Below are positions 7,782 through 16,769 of a stretch of DNA of 64,000 nt, one piece after another. This stretch comes from Atopobium sp. UBA1382 (GTDB lineage Bacteria > Actinomycetota > Coriobacteriia > Coriobacteriales > Atopobiaceae), in the NCBI GenBank assembly GCA_002305805.1, contig DBQY01000009.1, positions 84,760-148,759 on the forward strand. Direction: 5' to 3'. The translations under genes and the position numbers were made by a program. A model generated the notes under the pieces. That model was not told the DNA's origin, ran no database searches, and saw nothing but the letters and a program-made list of their open reading frames with translations. How positions within the stretch are numbered: position 1 is the first letter of the stretch; every line of letters begins with the position of its first letter.

Positions 7782-9320
7782 GTGAGAAGCGGTGGCATCC
7801 TCATGCCCGTCACTTCGCTCCCCTCCCCCTGGGGCGTGGGAACACTGGGGGCGGCGGCACGCGAGTTCATCGGGTTTCTCGCCCGCTCGGGCACCTCGGT
7901 CTGGCAGGTCCTGCCCGTCGTGCCCACGAGCTACGGCGACTCGCCCTACCAGTCGTTCTCCACGTACGCGGGCAACCCCTACCTGATCGACCTCGACGAC
8001 CTCGCCGAGGAGGGGCTGCTGCGCCGCGACGAGTACACGGGGCTCGACTGGGGCGACGACCCCACGCGCGTCGACTACGGAGCGCTCTGGGACAACCGCT
8101 TTGACGTGCTGCGCCACGCGACGGAGCGCTTCGAGCGGGCGCACGCGAGCGAGCTCGCCGCCTTCTGCGAACGCGAGCGCTCGTGGCTCGACGACTACGC
8201 CCTCTTCATGGCGCTCAAGGGCGCCCACGGCGGGGCGTCGTGGACCACCTGGGAGCAGCCGCTCAGGCTGCGCGACGCGGACGCGCTCGCCGACGCGCGC
8301 TCGCGGCTCGACGGCGACATCCGCTTCTGGAGGGCCGTGCAGTGCCTCTTCTTCCGCCAGTGGGAGCGCCTGCGCGCCGAGGCGAGCACGGCGGGCGTGC
8401 GCATCATGGGCGACCTGCCCTTCTATGTGGCGCTCGACAGCGCGGACGTCTGGTCGCGCCCCGAGCAGTTCCAGCTCAACGACAACCTCATGCCCGATGA
8501 GATCGCCGGCGTGCCGCCCGACGGCTTCTCCGCGATCGGCCAGCTCTGGGGCAACCCGCTCTTTGCCTGGGACCGCATGAAGGTGGACGGCTACGAGTGG
8601 TGGTGCGACCGGATCGCCGCCCAGCTGCGCAGGTACGACATCCTGCGCATCGACCACTTCCGGGGGTTCGACTCCTACTTCGCCATCCCCGCGAGCTCCG
8701 TGACCGCCGCGGACGGCCGCTGGCGCAAGGGCCCCGGCATCGAGCTCTTCCGCGTGCTCGGGGAGCGGCTCGGCCGCTGCGACATCGTGGCAGAGGACCT
8801 CGGCTACCTCACGGACTCCGTGCGACGCCTGCTCGCCGACTCGGGCTTCCCGGGCATGAAGGTGCTCGAGTTCGCCTTCGACACCCGTGACTCCGAGGCG
8901 GGCGACGAGACCTATCTCCCCTACGCCTACCCCGCGAACAGCGTGGCCTATGTCGGCACGCATGACAACGACACCGCCGTCGGCTGGCTCCAGACCGCAC
9001 CCGAGAGGGACGTGGAGGTCGCCCGGGAGTACCTGCACCTCGACGCCGCCGAGGGCGAGGCCTGGGGCATGATGCGCGGCATCTGGACGAGCGCGTCCGA
9101 GCTCGCCGTGGTGCAGATGCAGGACCTTCTGGAACTGGGCAGCGAGGCGCGCATCAACACGCCCTCCACGCTCGGCTCCAACTGGTGCTGGCGCGCGGAG
9201 CCGGGCTTTGCGAGCGACGAGCTGGCCGAGCGCATCCACCACCAGATGGCACTCTATCACCGCCTGAGCGCCCCCTCCCCCAAGGCGGGGGCACAGGCCG
9301 AGAAGAACGAGGTGAAGTGA
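7782..9320 (+). CDS. malQ: 4-alpha-glucanotransferase (amylomaltase)
   Basis: 512 residues, the usual MalQ length, from GTG at 7782 behind GGAAAGGAAGG. GH77 enzyme that transfers alpha-1,4-glucan segments between maltodextrins, giving longer chains for phosphorylase and releasing glucose. Family blocks visible: DSPYQSFSTYAGNPYLID, IMGDLPFYVA, RIDHFRGFDSYF (catalytic Asp nucleophile region), IVAEDLGYLT (acid/base Glu region) and GTHDNDTAVGW. It is cytoplasmic with no signal peptide. The stop is one base before the glgP start, so the two are co-translated, which matches the standard MalQ-MalP partnership. Confidence 0.96.
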   Translation: MRSGGILMPVTSLPSPWGVGTLGAAAREFIGFLARSGTSVWQVLPVVPTSYGDSPYQSFSTYAGNPYLIDLDDLAEEGLLRRDEYTGLDWGDDPTRVDYGALWDNRFDVLRHATERFERAHASELAAFCERERSWLDDYALFMALKGAHGGASWTTWEQPLRLRDADALADARSRLDGDIRFWRAVQCLFFRQWERLRAEASTAGVRIMGDLPFYVALDSADVWSRPEQFQLNDNLMPDEIAGVPPDGFSAIGQLWGNPLFAWDRMKVDGYEWWCDRIAAQLRRYDILRIDHFRGFDSYFAIPASSVTAADGRWRKGPGIELFRVLGERLGRCDIVAEDLGYLTDSVRRLLADSGFPGMKVLEFAFDTRDSEAGDETYLPYAYPANSVAYVGTHDNDTAVGWLQTAPERDVEVAREYLHLDAAEGEAWGMMRGIWTSASELAVVQMQDLLELGSEARINTPSTLGSNWCWRAEPGFASDELAERIHHQMALYHRLSAPSPKAGAQAEKNEVK

Positions 9321-9321
9321 G

Positions 9322-11586
9322 ATGGACTTTGAGAATCGTCTGGCACGGGTGCTCGCGGACATGGGCACCACCCTCGACGACGCCACGAACGCGCAGGTCT
9401 TCTGCGCGCTGCTACGGGCGACGCGCGACCTGGAGACCGCGATGCGACCCGCCTCCGGCGAGCGCAAGCTCTACTACTTCTCCGCCGAGTTCCTGGTGGG
9501 ACGGCTCCTCCGAGCCAACCTCGTGAACCTCGGCCTGGCGGACGAGATCGAGCGCATCCTCGCCGCGCACGGCATCTCGCTCGCGGCCGTGGAGGACTGC
9601 GAGCCGGAGCCCTCGCTCGGCAACGGCGGGCTGGGCCGCCTCGCCGCGTGCTTCCTCGACTCCATCGCCTCGCTCGGGCTGCCCGGCGACGGCGTCGGCC
9701 TCAACTACCACTACGGCCTCTTCCGTCAGGACCTCTCCCGGGGCGTCCAGGGCGAGGAGCCCAACCCGTGGATCGAGCCCGAGTCCTGGCTGATAGACAC
9801 GGGCACGTCCTTCTCGGTGCCCTTTGGCTTTGGCCCTCTCACGGCGCGCATGTACGACATCGAGGTCCCGGGCTACGAGAACGGCGTGGTCAACCGCCTG
9901 CACCTCTTTGACGTCGAGGACCCCGCCCCCGCGCCCGAGCAGGGCATCGCCTTCGACAAGGGCGACGTCCGCCACGGCCTCACGAGCTTCCTCTACCCGG
10001 ACGACTCCGACGAGGCCGGCAGGCTCCTGCGCGTCTACCAGCAGTACTTCATGGTCTCGGCGGGTGCGCAGCTCATCCTCGCCGAGCTCGGGGAGCGCGG
10101 CTTCGCTCCCGAGGAGCTCGCCGAGCACGTGGCCGTCCACATCAACGACACCCATCCCTCGATGGTGATTCCCGAGCTGGTGCGCCTGCTCATGGGGCGC
10201 GGCATCGCCTTCGAGGACGCCGCCGCCATCGTGGAGCGCACCTGCGGCTACACCAACCACACGATCCTCGCCGAGGCGCTCGAGACCTGGCCCATGGGCT
10301 ACCTCGAGCAGGTGGCTCCCGGCATCGTGCCCGTGATCCGTCAGCTGGACGAGCTCGCTCGCACGCGCACGGACGACGAGCGCGTCGCGGTGATCGATGC
10401 GAGCGACGTCGTGCACATGGCCAACATGGACGTGCACTTCAGCCACGCGGTGAACGGCGTGGCCGCGCTCCACACGCAGATCCTCGTGGAGTCCGAGATG
10501 CGCCCCTTCGCCGAGCTCTACCCCGAGAAGTTCTCCAACAAGACGAACGGCATCACGTTCCGTCGCTGGCTCATGGGGTGCAACCCGGCGCTGGCCGGGC
10601 TCGTCACCTCCGCGATCGGTGACGGGTGGAAGCGCGACGCCGCGCGGCTCGAGGACCTTCTCGCCCTGCGCGGGGACGTCGCCTTCACGCAGTCCCTCCT
10701 TGACGTCAAGGGACAGAACAAGGAGCGCCTTGCCGCGTGGCTCCGCGCCGAGAAGAACGTCCAGGTGGACCCGCATTCCATCTTTGACATCCAGGTCAAG
10801 CGCATGCACCAGTACAAGCGTCAGCAGATGAACGCCCTGTACGCCATCTGGAAGTATCTTCAGATCAAGCGTGGAAACGTTCCCAACCGACCGGTCACGA
10901 TGGTGTTCGGCGCCAAGGCGGCACCGGCCTACACCCTTGCCAAGGACACGATCGCGCTGCTCCTGGCGCTCTCCGGTCTCATCGCGGACGATCCCGAGGT
11001 GTCGCCCTGGCTGCGCCTGGTCTTCGTGGAGAACTACAACGTTACGGCCGCCGAGCACCTCATTCCCGCGGCGGACGTCTCCGAGCAGATCTCGCTCGCG
11101 TCCAAGGAGGCGAGCGGCACCTCCAACATGAAGTTCATGGCCAACGGCGCGCTCACGCTGGGCACGCTGGACGGCGCCAACGTGGAGATCGCCGAGCTGG
11201 TGGGACGCGACAACGTCTACCTCTTCGGTCGCTCCTCAGAGGACGTGATCGACCTCTACGACCGGGGCGACTACCGGCCCTGGGACTTTTGGCAGTCGGA
11301 CCCCGAGCTCACCGAGGTGCTCGACTTCGTCTGCTCGCCCGAGCTGCTCGCGCGCGGCGACGCGGGGTGCCTTACCCGCGTCTACCGGGACTTCGTTGCC
11401 AAGGACTACTTCATGGCACTGCTCGACGCGCGGGACTACGTGGCAGTAAAGGAACGCTGCCTCGCGGACTACGAGGATCGTCTCGCGTGGGGCGAGAAGA
11501 CCCTCGTGAACATCGCGAAGTCCGGGTTCTTCTCGTCCGACCGCACCATCCGGGAGTACAACCGCGACATCTGGCATCTCTCGTAA
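9322..11586 (+). CDS. glgP: Glycogen/maltodextrin phosphorylase
   Basis: 754 residues. GT35 phosphorylase releasing glucose-1-phosphate from non-reducing ends of alpha-1,4-glucans. The pyridoxal-phosphate lysine segment EASGTSNMKFMANGALTLG lies near residue 600. N-terminal landmarks include FSAEFLVGR, EPSLGNGGLGRLAACF, GLNYHYGLF, HINDTHPSMVIPEL, and KTNGITFRRW in the middle. Starts ATG one base after the malQ stop. Whether physiological substrate is stored glycogen or imported maltodextrin cannot be told; the malQ linkage favours maltodextrin. A cre-like sequence, GTGGAAACGTTCCCA (10871-10885), lies inside the gene. The stop codon overlaps the first base of the following palindromic repeat. 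Confidence 0.95.
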   Translation: MDFENRLARVLADMGTTLDDATNAQVFCALLRATRDLETAMRPASGERKLYYFSAEFLVGRLLRANLVNLGLADEIERILAAHGISLAAVEDCEPEPSLGNGGLGRLAACFLDSIASLGLPGDGVGLNYHYGLFRQDLSRGVQGEEPNPWIEPESWLIDTGTSFSVPFGFGPLTARMYDIEVPGYENGVVNRLHLFDVEDPAPAPEQGIAFDKGDVRHGLTSFLYPDDSDEAGRLLRVYQQYFMVSAGAQLILAELGERGFAPEELAEHVAVHINDTHPSMVIPELVRLLMGRGIAFEDAAAIVERTCGYTNHTILAEALETWPMGYLEQVAPGIVPVIRQLDELARTRTDDERVAVIDASDVVHMANMDVHFSHAVNGVAALHTQILVESEMRPFAELYPEKFSNKTNGITFRRWLMGCNPALAGLVTSAIGDGWKRDAARLEDLLALRGDVAFTQSLLDVKGQNKERLAAWLRAEKNVQVDPHSIFDIQVKRMHQYKRQQMNALYAIWKYLQIKRGNVPNRPVTMVFGAKAAPAYTLAKDTIALLLALSGLIADDPEVSPWLRLVFVENYNVTAAEHLIPAADVSEQISLASKEASGTSNMKFMANGALTLGTLDGANVEIAELVGRDNVYLFGRSSEDVIDLYDRGDYRPWDFWQSDPELTEVLDFVCSPELLARGDAGCLTRVYRDFVAKDYFMALLDARDYVAVKERCLADYEDRLAWGEKTLVNIAKSGFFSSDRTIREYNRDIWHLS

Positions 11587-11657
11587 TGATACGAAGGGAC
11601 AGTCCCTTCATCTCATAAGTCTTACAACGATACAGAGGGACTGTCCCTTCGTATCAT
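11586..11657. repeat. Palindromic repeat, GATACGAAGGGACAG family (copy 1)
   Basis: A 22-bp arm at 11586-11607 (ATGATACGAAGGGACAGTCC plus CT) is repeated as its exact reverse complement at 11636-11657, with a 28-base loop. It sits between glgP and the next glucosidase. The same arm sequence forms the palindrome at 28558-28590. It can fold into a strong hairpin in the glgP mRNA 3' end, but no T-run follows. Looks like a short interspersed REP-type element. Confidence 0.85.
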
Positions 11658-11672
11658 GGAAAGGAGAAAGAC

Positions 11673-13358
11673 ATGACGCTCATCAACGGAAACGAGGACT
11701 GGTGGAAGCAGGCCGTGGTGTATCAGGTGTACCCGCGCAGCTTCTACGACACGGACGGCGACGGCCTCGGTGACATCCGCGGCGTCACCGCGCAGATGGA
11801 CTACCTGCGCGAGCTGGGGGTGGACGCCATCTGGCTCTCCCCCTTCTACCCCTCCCCGCTGGTCGACGGCGGCTACGACGTGGCCAACTACCGCGACGTG
11901 GACCCGCGCCTGGGCACGCTCGAGGACTTCGACGAGATGTCGGCCGCCGCGCACGCCGCTGGCATCAAGGTCGTCGTGGACATCGTCCCCAACCACACCT
12001 CCACCGAGCACGAGTGGTTCAAGGCCGCGCTGGCGGCCGGTCCCGGCTCCCCGGAGCGCGACCGCTACATCTTCCGTCCCGGGCGCGGCGAGCACGGCGA
12101 GCTGCCCCCCAACGGCTGGAGGTCCACCTTTGGCGGGCCCGGCTGGGAGCCGGTCGGTGACGGCGAGTGGTACCTGCACCTCTTTGCCGTCGAGCAGGCG
12201 GACCTCAACTGGAAGAACCCCGAGGTCCGCGAGGACTTCAAGAGGACGCTGCGCTTCTGGAGCGACCGCGGGGCCGACGGCTTCCGCATCGACGTGGCGC
12301 ACGCGCTCGCCAAGGACCTCGAGAGCCGCCCGCTCGACGAATGGCCCGACGACCCCGACCAGGACCACCCCGGCGCCGAGAACCCCCTCTGGGACCGCCC
12401 CGAGGTGCACGAGATCTACCGCGAGTGGCGCCAGATCTTCAACGAGTACGAGCCCGCGCGCTTTGCCGTGGGCGAGGCGTGGGTCGTCCCGGAGCACCAG
12501 TGGCGCTACGCCTCGACCGAGGAGCTCGGCCAGGTCTTCAACTTCGAGCTCGCCAAGGCAAACTGGATGGCCGACGAGATGCGCCTCGCCATCGAGGAGG
12601 GCCTCGACTCCGCCGAGCACTCCGGTTCCACCACCACGTGGGTCCTCTCCAACCACGACGTGGTGCGTCACGCCACGCGCTACGGCCTGCCGCAGGTCAA
12701 GTCCTCGGCGCACCATCAGCTCGCCAACGACTGGCTGCTGCGCGACGGCACGAGCTACCACGAGGACCGCGAGCTGGGCTCGCGCCGCGCGCGGGCCGCG
12801 CTCCTCATGGAGCTGGGCCTTCCCGGCTCGGTCTACCTCTACCAGGGCGAGGAGCTCGGCCTCTTTGAGGTCGCGGACATCCCCTGGGACGCGCTCGAGG
12901 ACCCACAGGCCGTTATGACCGCGCACGGCGACGCCCTCAAGGGTCGCGACGGCTGCCGCGTGCCGCTGCCCTGGGAGGCCGAGAAGGAAGACTTTGGCTT
13001 CTCGGCGCCGGCGACGCACGCGCCCGCGCACCTGCCGCAGCCCGCGTGGTTCGCAGGTCACGCCGTGGACGTGGAGGAGACGGACGAGCACTCGATGCTC
13101 CGCTACTACCGTCGCGCGCTCGCGCTGCGCGCCGAGCTGCTCACGGCCACCGGCGACACGTCGCTCACGTGGGCTGACGGCTACGACGACCAGGTCATCG
13201 CCTACCGCCGTCCCACCGCGGACGGCCGGGTGCTCACGAGCGTGACCAACTTCGGCCCGCGCGCCGTCGAGCTTCCCGAGGGCGAGGTTCTTCTCGCCAG
13301 CGCCGAGCTCGAGGACGGCATGCTGCCCACCGACGCCACCGCCTGGGTCATCCGGTAG
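11673..13358 (+). CDS. GH13 alpha-glucosidase (oligo-1,6/alpha-1,4-glucosidase type)
   Basis: 561 residues, cytoplasmic. The opening WWKQAVVYQVYPRSFYDTDG is typical of the GH13 oligo-1,6-glucosidase and alpha-glucosidase subfamilies. Catalytic blocks: DIVPNHTS, GFRIDVAHALAK (nucleophile Asp), AVGEAWVV (acid/base Glu) and WVLSNHDVVRH (transition-state Asp), then a beta-sandwich C-terminal domain. The actinobacterial GH13_30-like glucosidases look similar. It would hydrolyse short maltodextrins or isomaltooligosaccharides after import. It follows glgP by 86 bases including the palindromic repeat, with its own RBS (GAAAGGAG). The exact linkage preference is not readable from sequence. Confidence 0.9.
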   Translation: MTLINGNEDWWKQAVVYQVYPRSFYDTDGDGLGDIRGVTAQMDYLRELGVDAIWLSPFYPSPLVDGGYDVANYRDVDPRLGTLEDFDEMSAAAHAAGIKVVVDIVPNHTSTEHEWFKAALAAGPGSPERDRYIFRPGRGEHGELPPNGWRSTFGGPGWEPVGDGEWYLHLFAVEQADLNWKNPEVREDFKRTLRFWSDRGADGFRIDVAHALAKDLESRPLDEWPDDPDQDHPGAENPLWDRPEVHEIYREWRQIFNEYEPARFAVGEAWVVPEHQWRYASTEELGQVFNFELAKANWMADEMRLAIEEGLDSAEHSGSTTTWVLSNHDVVRHATRYGLPQVKSSAHHQLANDWLLRDGTSYHEDRELGSRRARAALLMELGLPGSVYLYQGEELGLFEVADIPWDALEDPQAVMTAHGDALKGRDGCRVPLPWEAEKEDFGFSAPATHAPAHLPQPAWFAGHAVDVEETDEHSMLRYYRRALALRAELLTATGDTSLTWADGYDDQVIAYRRPTADGRVLTSVTNFGPRAVELPEGEVLLASAELEDGMLPTDATAWVIR

Positions 13359-13406
13359 GGCGTCGCTGCTACAGTAGGCACAGGGAACGAGGGACGGAGG
13401 GACGTC

Positions 13407-14393
13407 ATGAAGACGATGCGCGTGGGCTACATCGGAGCGGGCAACATCTCGGGACAGATGGCGGAGACCATCGCGCGGATGGGCGAGGTGGAAAACTACG
13501 CCGTTGCCGCGCGCGACCCCGAGCGCGCGCGGGAGTTTGCCAGGCACTGGGGCTTCTCGCGTGCGTACGGCTCCTACGAGGAGCTGCTCGCCGACCCCGA
13601 CGTGGACCTCGTCTACGTGGCGCTCCCCCACTCGCACCACCACCGCTGGACCATCGCCGCGCTCGAGGCCGGCCACCACGTGCTGTGCGAGAAGGCCTTC
13701 GCCGCAAACGAGCGCCAGGCGCGCGAGATGGTCGAGTGCGCCCGCGAGCGGGGACTCCTGCTCGCCGAGGCGATCTGGACGCGCTACATGCCGTCGCGGA
13801 AGATGATCGACAAGATCGTCTCGAGCGGCGAGATCGGCGAGGTCACGACCGTCGCGGCCAACCTCGGCTACCGCGTGGACGGCAATGCGCGCATGACTGA
13901 CCCGGCGCTCGCCGGCGGCGCCCTGCTCGACCTCACGGTCTACCCGCTGAACTTTGCCAGCATGGTGCTCGGCAACAGAATCCGTCGCATCGCGGCGTCC
14001 ATGGTGCCCGCCGTGACCGGCGTGGACGGGCAGGACAACGTCATGATCGAGTACGAGTCCGGACAGATGGCGAGCCTGTTCTCCACGATGTACGCCATGA
14101 CCGACCGCGAGGGCCAAATTCTGGGGACCAAGGGCTTCATCACCGTCGAGAACATCAACAACCCGCAGGTCATCCGCGTCTACGCGTCCGACGGCCTCAC
14201 CCGCGAGCTCACGCGTGAGATCGCGGTGCCCGAGCAGATCACGGGCTACGAGTACGAGCTGCTGTCCTGCAAGCGCGCCATCGAGGCCGGCGCGCTCGAG
14301 TGCCCGGAGATGCCCCACGCCGAGACGCTCGAGCTCATGCGCCAGATGGACGAGATCCGCCGCCAGTTTGGCGTCGTCTTCCCCTTCGAGTAG
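13407..14393 (+). CDS. Gfo/Idh/MocA family NAD(P)-dependent oxidoreductase
   Basis: 328 residues, ATG 6 bases after GGAGGGACG. N-terminal Rossmann fold with VGYIGAGNISGQM (residues 5-17) and the family's LVYVALPHSHHH and VLCEKAFAAN, where EK is the conserved catalytic lysine motif. The C-terminal alpha/beta domain (EAIWTRYMPS, GGALLDLTVYPLNF) matches dehydrogenases acting on sugars, inositol or trans-dihydrodiols. It has its own spacing of 48 bases from the glucosidase and ends before a hairpin facing the convergent alpha-galactosidase. A role in sugar oxidation is plausible from context; the substrate is unknown. Confidence 0.88.
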   Translation: MKTMRVGYIGAGNISGQMAETIARMGEVENYAVAARDPERAREFARHWGFSRAYGSYEELLADPDVDLVYVALPHSHHHRWTIAALEAGHHVLCEKAFAANERQAREMVECARERGLLLAEAIWTRYMPSRKMIDKIVSSGEIGEVTTVAANLGYRVDGNARMTDPALAGGALLDLTVYPLNFASMVLGNRIRRIAASMVPAVTGVDGQDNVMIEYESGQMASLFSTMYAMTDREGQILGTKGFITVENINNPQVIRVYASDGLTRELTREIAVPEQITGYEYELLSCKRAIEAGALECPEMPHAETLELMRQMDEIRRQFGVVFPFE

Positions 14394-14427
14394 GCCCGTG
14401 TTTCTCGGAAGGGGCGGAGGCGGTCCG

Positions 14428-14444
14428 GCGCCGCGATGCGGCGC
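14428..14444. terminator. Hairpin between convergent Gfo/Idh and alpha-galactosidase genes
   Basis: GCGCCGC (14428-14434), loop GAT, GCGGCGC (14438-14444): a perfect 7-bp stem that overlaps the last base of the alpha-galactosidase stop codon. Position between converging genes suggests a terminator, although no U-tract is present. Confidence 0.4.
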
Positions 14445-16633
14445 TACTCGACGCGCTCGAAGCGGTACATGAAGCTCTCGTACGGCGTGGCGGGCACGGA
14501 GACGGGCAGGCCCATGTCCATGAGGGCGTCGGCGGCGTAGACGCGGCCGTTGCTCACCATGCGGTAGCTCGCGCCCGGCGTGAGGCCGCGCGGCACGACG
14601 TAGTTGGCCAGACCGTAGCCGTCCACGCGCGTCACCACCGCGCAGACGAGCGCCTCAGAGCCGTCCTCAGAGACGAACTCCCAGGCCGCGACCGTGGCGT
14701 CCTTGGGGTCGGTCAGGCGATAGAAGAGGCCCTCGCGCACGAGATGCTCGATCGTGCGGTAGGTCTTGACCTGGCTCTTGATGAGCTCGCAGGCGCGGTC
14801 GTTCAGCTCCATGAGGTCGAGCTCGTAGCCAAAGGCGCCGCCGCCCATGGCAACGGTCCCGCGGGCGCCGAGAGGAACGGTGCGCCCGGTGATCTCGTTG
14901 GGGCAGGCGGAGACGTGCGCGCCCATCGCCGAGCACGGGTAGCCGAAGGAGGTGCCGTACTGGATCTCCAGGCGGTTGCGGGCATCGGTGTTGTCGGACG
15001 TCCAGATCTGGGGCGTGTAGTAGAGCATGCCCGCGTCAAAGCGGCCGCCGCCCGCCGAGCAGCCCTCGATGAGGAGCTCCGGGTAGCGGGAGCGCACGCG
15101 CTCGAGAAGGTCGTAGAGGCCGAGCATGTAGTCGTAGAGGACCTTGCCCTGGTCGCTCGCGGTGCGGGAGTACACGTCGACGATCGAGCGGTTGTAGTCC
15201 CACTTGACGTAGTCGATGCCGCCCTGGTCGAGCACGGCGCAGAGCTGCTCGAAGAGGTTGTCGCGCACCTCCGCACGCGAGAGGTCCAGCACCAGCTGGT
15301 CGCGGCCGAGCACGGGCTCCTTGCCGGGGACGATGAGCGCCCAGTCGGGGTGCGCACGGAAGAGGTCGGAGTCCTCGTTCACCATCTCCGGCTCGACCCA
15401 GATGCCAAAGCCCAGGCCCACCTCGTTCACGCGGCGAGCGAGGTCGGACACCGTGCCGCCGAGCTTGGCCATGTTGGGCTGCCAGTCGCCGAGGCCGCGG
15501 TGGTCGTCGTTGCGGGCGCCAAACCAGCCGTCGTCCATGACGAGCATGTCCAGCCCCAGCTCCGCGGCCTTCTTCGCGAGCTTCACGAGCTTGTCGCCCG
15601 TGAAGTCGAAGTAGCAGGCCTCCCAGCTGTTGATGAGGATGGGGCGCGGGGCGTCGCGCCAGGGGCCGCGGCAGACGTGACGACGGATGCAGCGGTGCAG
15701 GTTGTGGGAGACCTTCTCCAGGCCGGCACCCGAGTAGGTCATGATGACCTCGGGCGCCACGATCTTCTCGCCCGGCTCGAGCGGGTAGGAGAAGAGGTCG
15801 TCGTCGAGGCCCATCTGGATGCGGGACTGGTCGTACTGGTCACGCTCCGCCTCGGCGAGAAACCCGCCGCTGTAGACGAAGCTCATGGACCAGCAGCGGC
15901 CCGAGGTCTCGGTGGCGGCGTGGTCGCAGGCGATCATGACCGGGTTGTACTGGTTGGAGGACATGCCGCGGCGGCTGCCCACGGAGAGCGAGCCGTTTAG
16001 GAGGTGGCGGCGTGTGGGACGGCGCTCCATCGCGTGGCGGCCGTCAAAGGTGATGACGTCGAAGTCGCCGGTCACGAAGTCGAGGCAGGCGCTCTGGAGC
16101 TTCTCCACGGTGACGCGGGCGTCTCCGTTGTTACGGACAATCGCGGCGCGGGTGATGATGTCCAGCTTGGGCAGGACACCGTAGAGCAGCTCGACCTCGA
16201 GGCCCAGGCGCTCGTCGGCGAGCGTCACCGAGAGGGTCTCGGCGTCGTCCTTCTCGCCCGCGTAGACGGCGGGAAGCCCCGGCAGGTCATACTTGCCCGG
16301 ACGGATCTCGTGGCACTTGTAGCGCAGGTCGCCGCCGAAGGTGCCCTCGGCGTCGCGGACGAGCAGCATCGGGCTGCGCATGTCGCCGGAACCCTGGAAG
16401 GGGTACTCCTGCGGGAGAAAGTCGAGCGAGTAGGTGCGGTCCGCCACGTCGTGCGGGCAGCCACACATGCCGCTGCGGTCGCAGTACGTGAGGAGGTAGG
16501 ACAGGTCCCCCTCCGCACGTGCGCCGTAGTAGAGATGGAGCAGGTAGCCGTACTCGTCGACCTTCATCTGATAGGTGGAGTTATCCGTTGAGATGGTGAG
16601 GAGGCGCGCGGGGGCGTCGTACGACAGGGGCAT
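14444..16633 (-). CDS. Alpha-galactosidase (GH36)
   Basis: 729 residues, typical of the 720-750 residue GH36 enzymes (AgaA/RafA/Aga). It removes terminal alpha-1,6-galactose from melibiose, raffinose and stachyose. The catalytic nucleophile region reads GGIDYVKWDYNRSI and the acid/base region IWTSDNTDA; further family blocks are INSWEACYFDF, LVMDDGWFGARNDD and WVEPEMVN. There is no signal peptide, so it acts on imported sugars. It lies downstream of the ABC importer genes on the same strand after a 136-base gap holding a hairpin, and so is probably partly co-transcribed. Released galactose would enter through galK/galT. Confidence 0.95.
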   Translation of the reverse strand: MPLSYDAPARLLTISTDNSTYQMKVDEYGYLLHLYYGARAEGDLSYLLTYCDRSGMCGCPHDVADRTYSLDFLPQEYPFQGSGDMRSPMLLVRDAEGTFGGDLRYKCHEIRPGKYDLPGLPAVYAGEKDDAETLSVTLADERLGLEVELLYGVLPKLDIITRAAIVRNNGDARVTVEKLQSACLDFVTGDFDVITFDGRHAMERRPTRRHLLNGSLSVGSRRGMSSNQYNPVMIACDHAATETSGRCWSMSFVYSGGFLAEAERDQYDQSRIQMGLDDDLFSYPLEPGEKIVAPEVIMTYSGAGLEKVSHNLHRCIRRHVCRGPWRDAPRPILINSWEACYFDFTGDKLVKLAKKAAELGLDMLVMDDGWFGARNDDHRGLGDWQPNMAKLGGTVSDLARRVNEVGLGFGIWVEPEMVNEDSDLFRAHPDWALIVPGKEPVLGRDQLVLDLSRAEVRDNLFEQLCAVLDQGGIDYVKWDYNRSIVDVYSRTASDQGKVLYDYMLGLYDLLERVRSRYPELLIEGCSAGGGRFDAGMLYYTPQIWTSDNTDARNRLEIQYGTSFGYPCSAMGAHVSACPNEITGRTVPLGARGTVAMGGGAFGYELDLMELNDRACELIKSQVKTYRTIEHLVREGLFYRLTDPKDATVAAWEFVSEDGSEALVCAVVTRVDGYGLANYVVPRGLTPGASYRMVSNGRVYAADALMDMGLPVSVPATPYESFMYRFERVE

Positions 16634-16691
16634 GGTTCCTCGGTTTCTCTCGTATGCCTAAAAGTGCAAAGGCGAATGTAGCGCATTTGGG

Positions 16692-16729
16692 GACGCCCGG
16701 AACCCGTCATGCGGCGGATTCCGGGCGTC
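16692..16729. terminator. Hairpin between ABC importer operon and alpha-galactosidase
   Basis: GACGCCCGGAA (16692-16702) and TTCCGGGCGTC (16719-16729) form a perfect 11-bp stem. Without a T-run on the minus strand it may act as a partial terminator or an mRNA-stabilising hairpin, lowering transport-gene read-through into the alpha-galactosidase. Confidence 0.45.
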
Positions 16730-16769
16730 AGGGGGAATCTTTACAGATGCCCTACGTTCATCACGAGGC

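Noticed and set aside
11622..14318. Very long open frame on the minus strand (about 900 codons), with similar long antisense frames at 30989-33217, 37210-39435, 49697-51397 and 60901-63111
   Set aside because: They lie opposite well-conserved genes (GH13, alcohol dehydrogenase, pflB, adhesin, nadBC), have low-complexity His/Arg/Gly-rich translations and arise from high GC at third codon positions.
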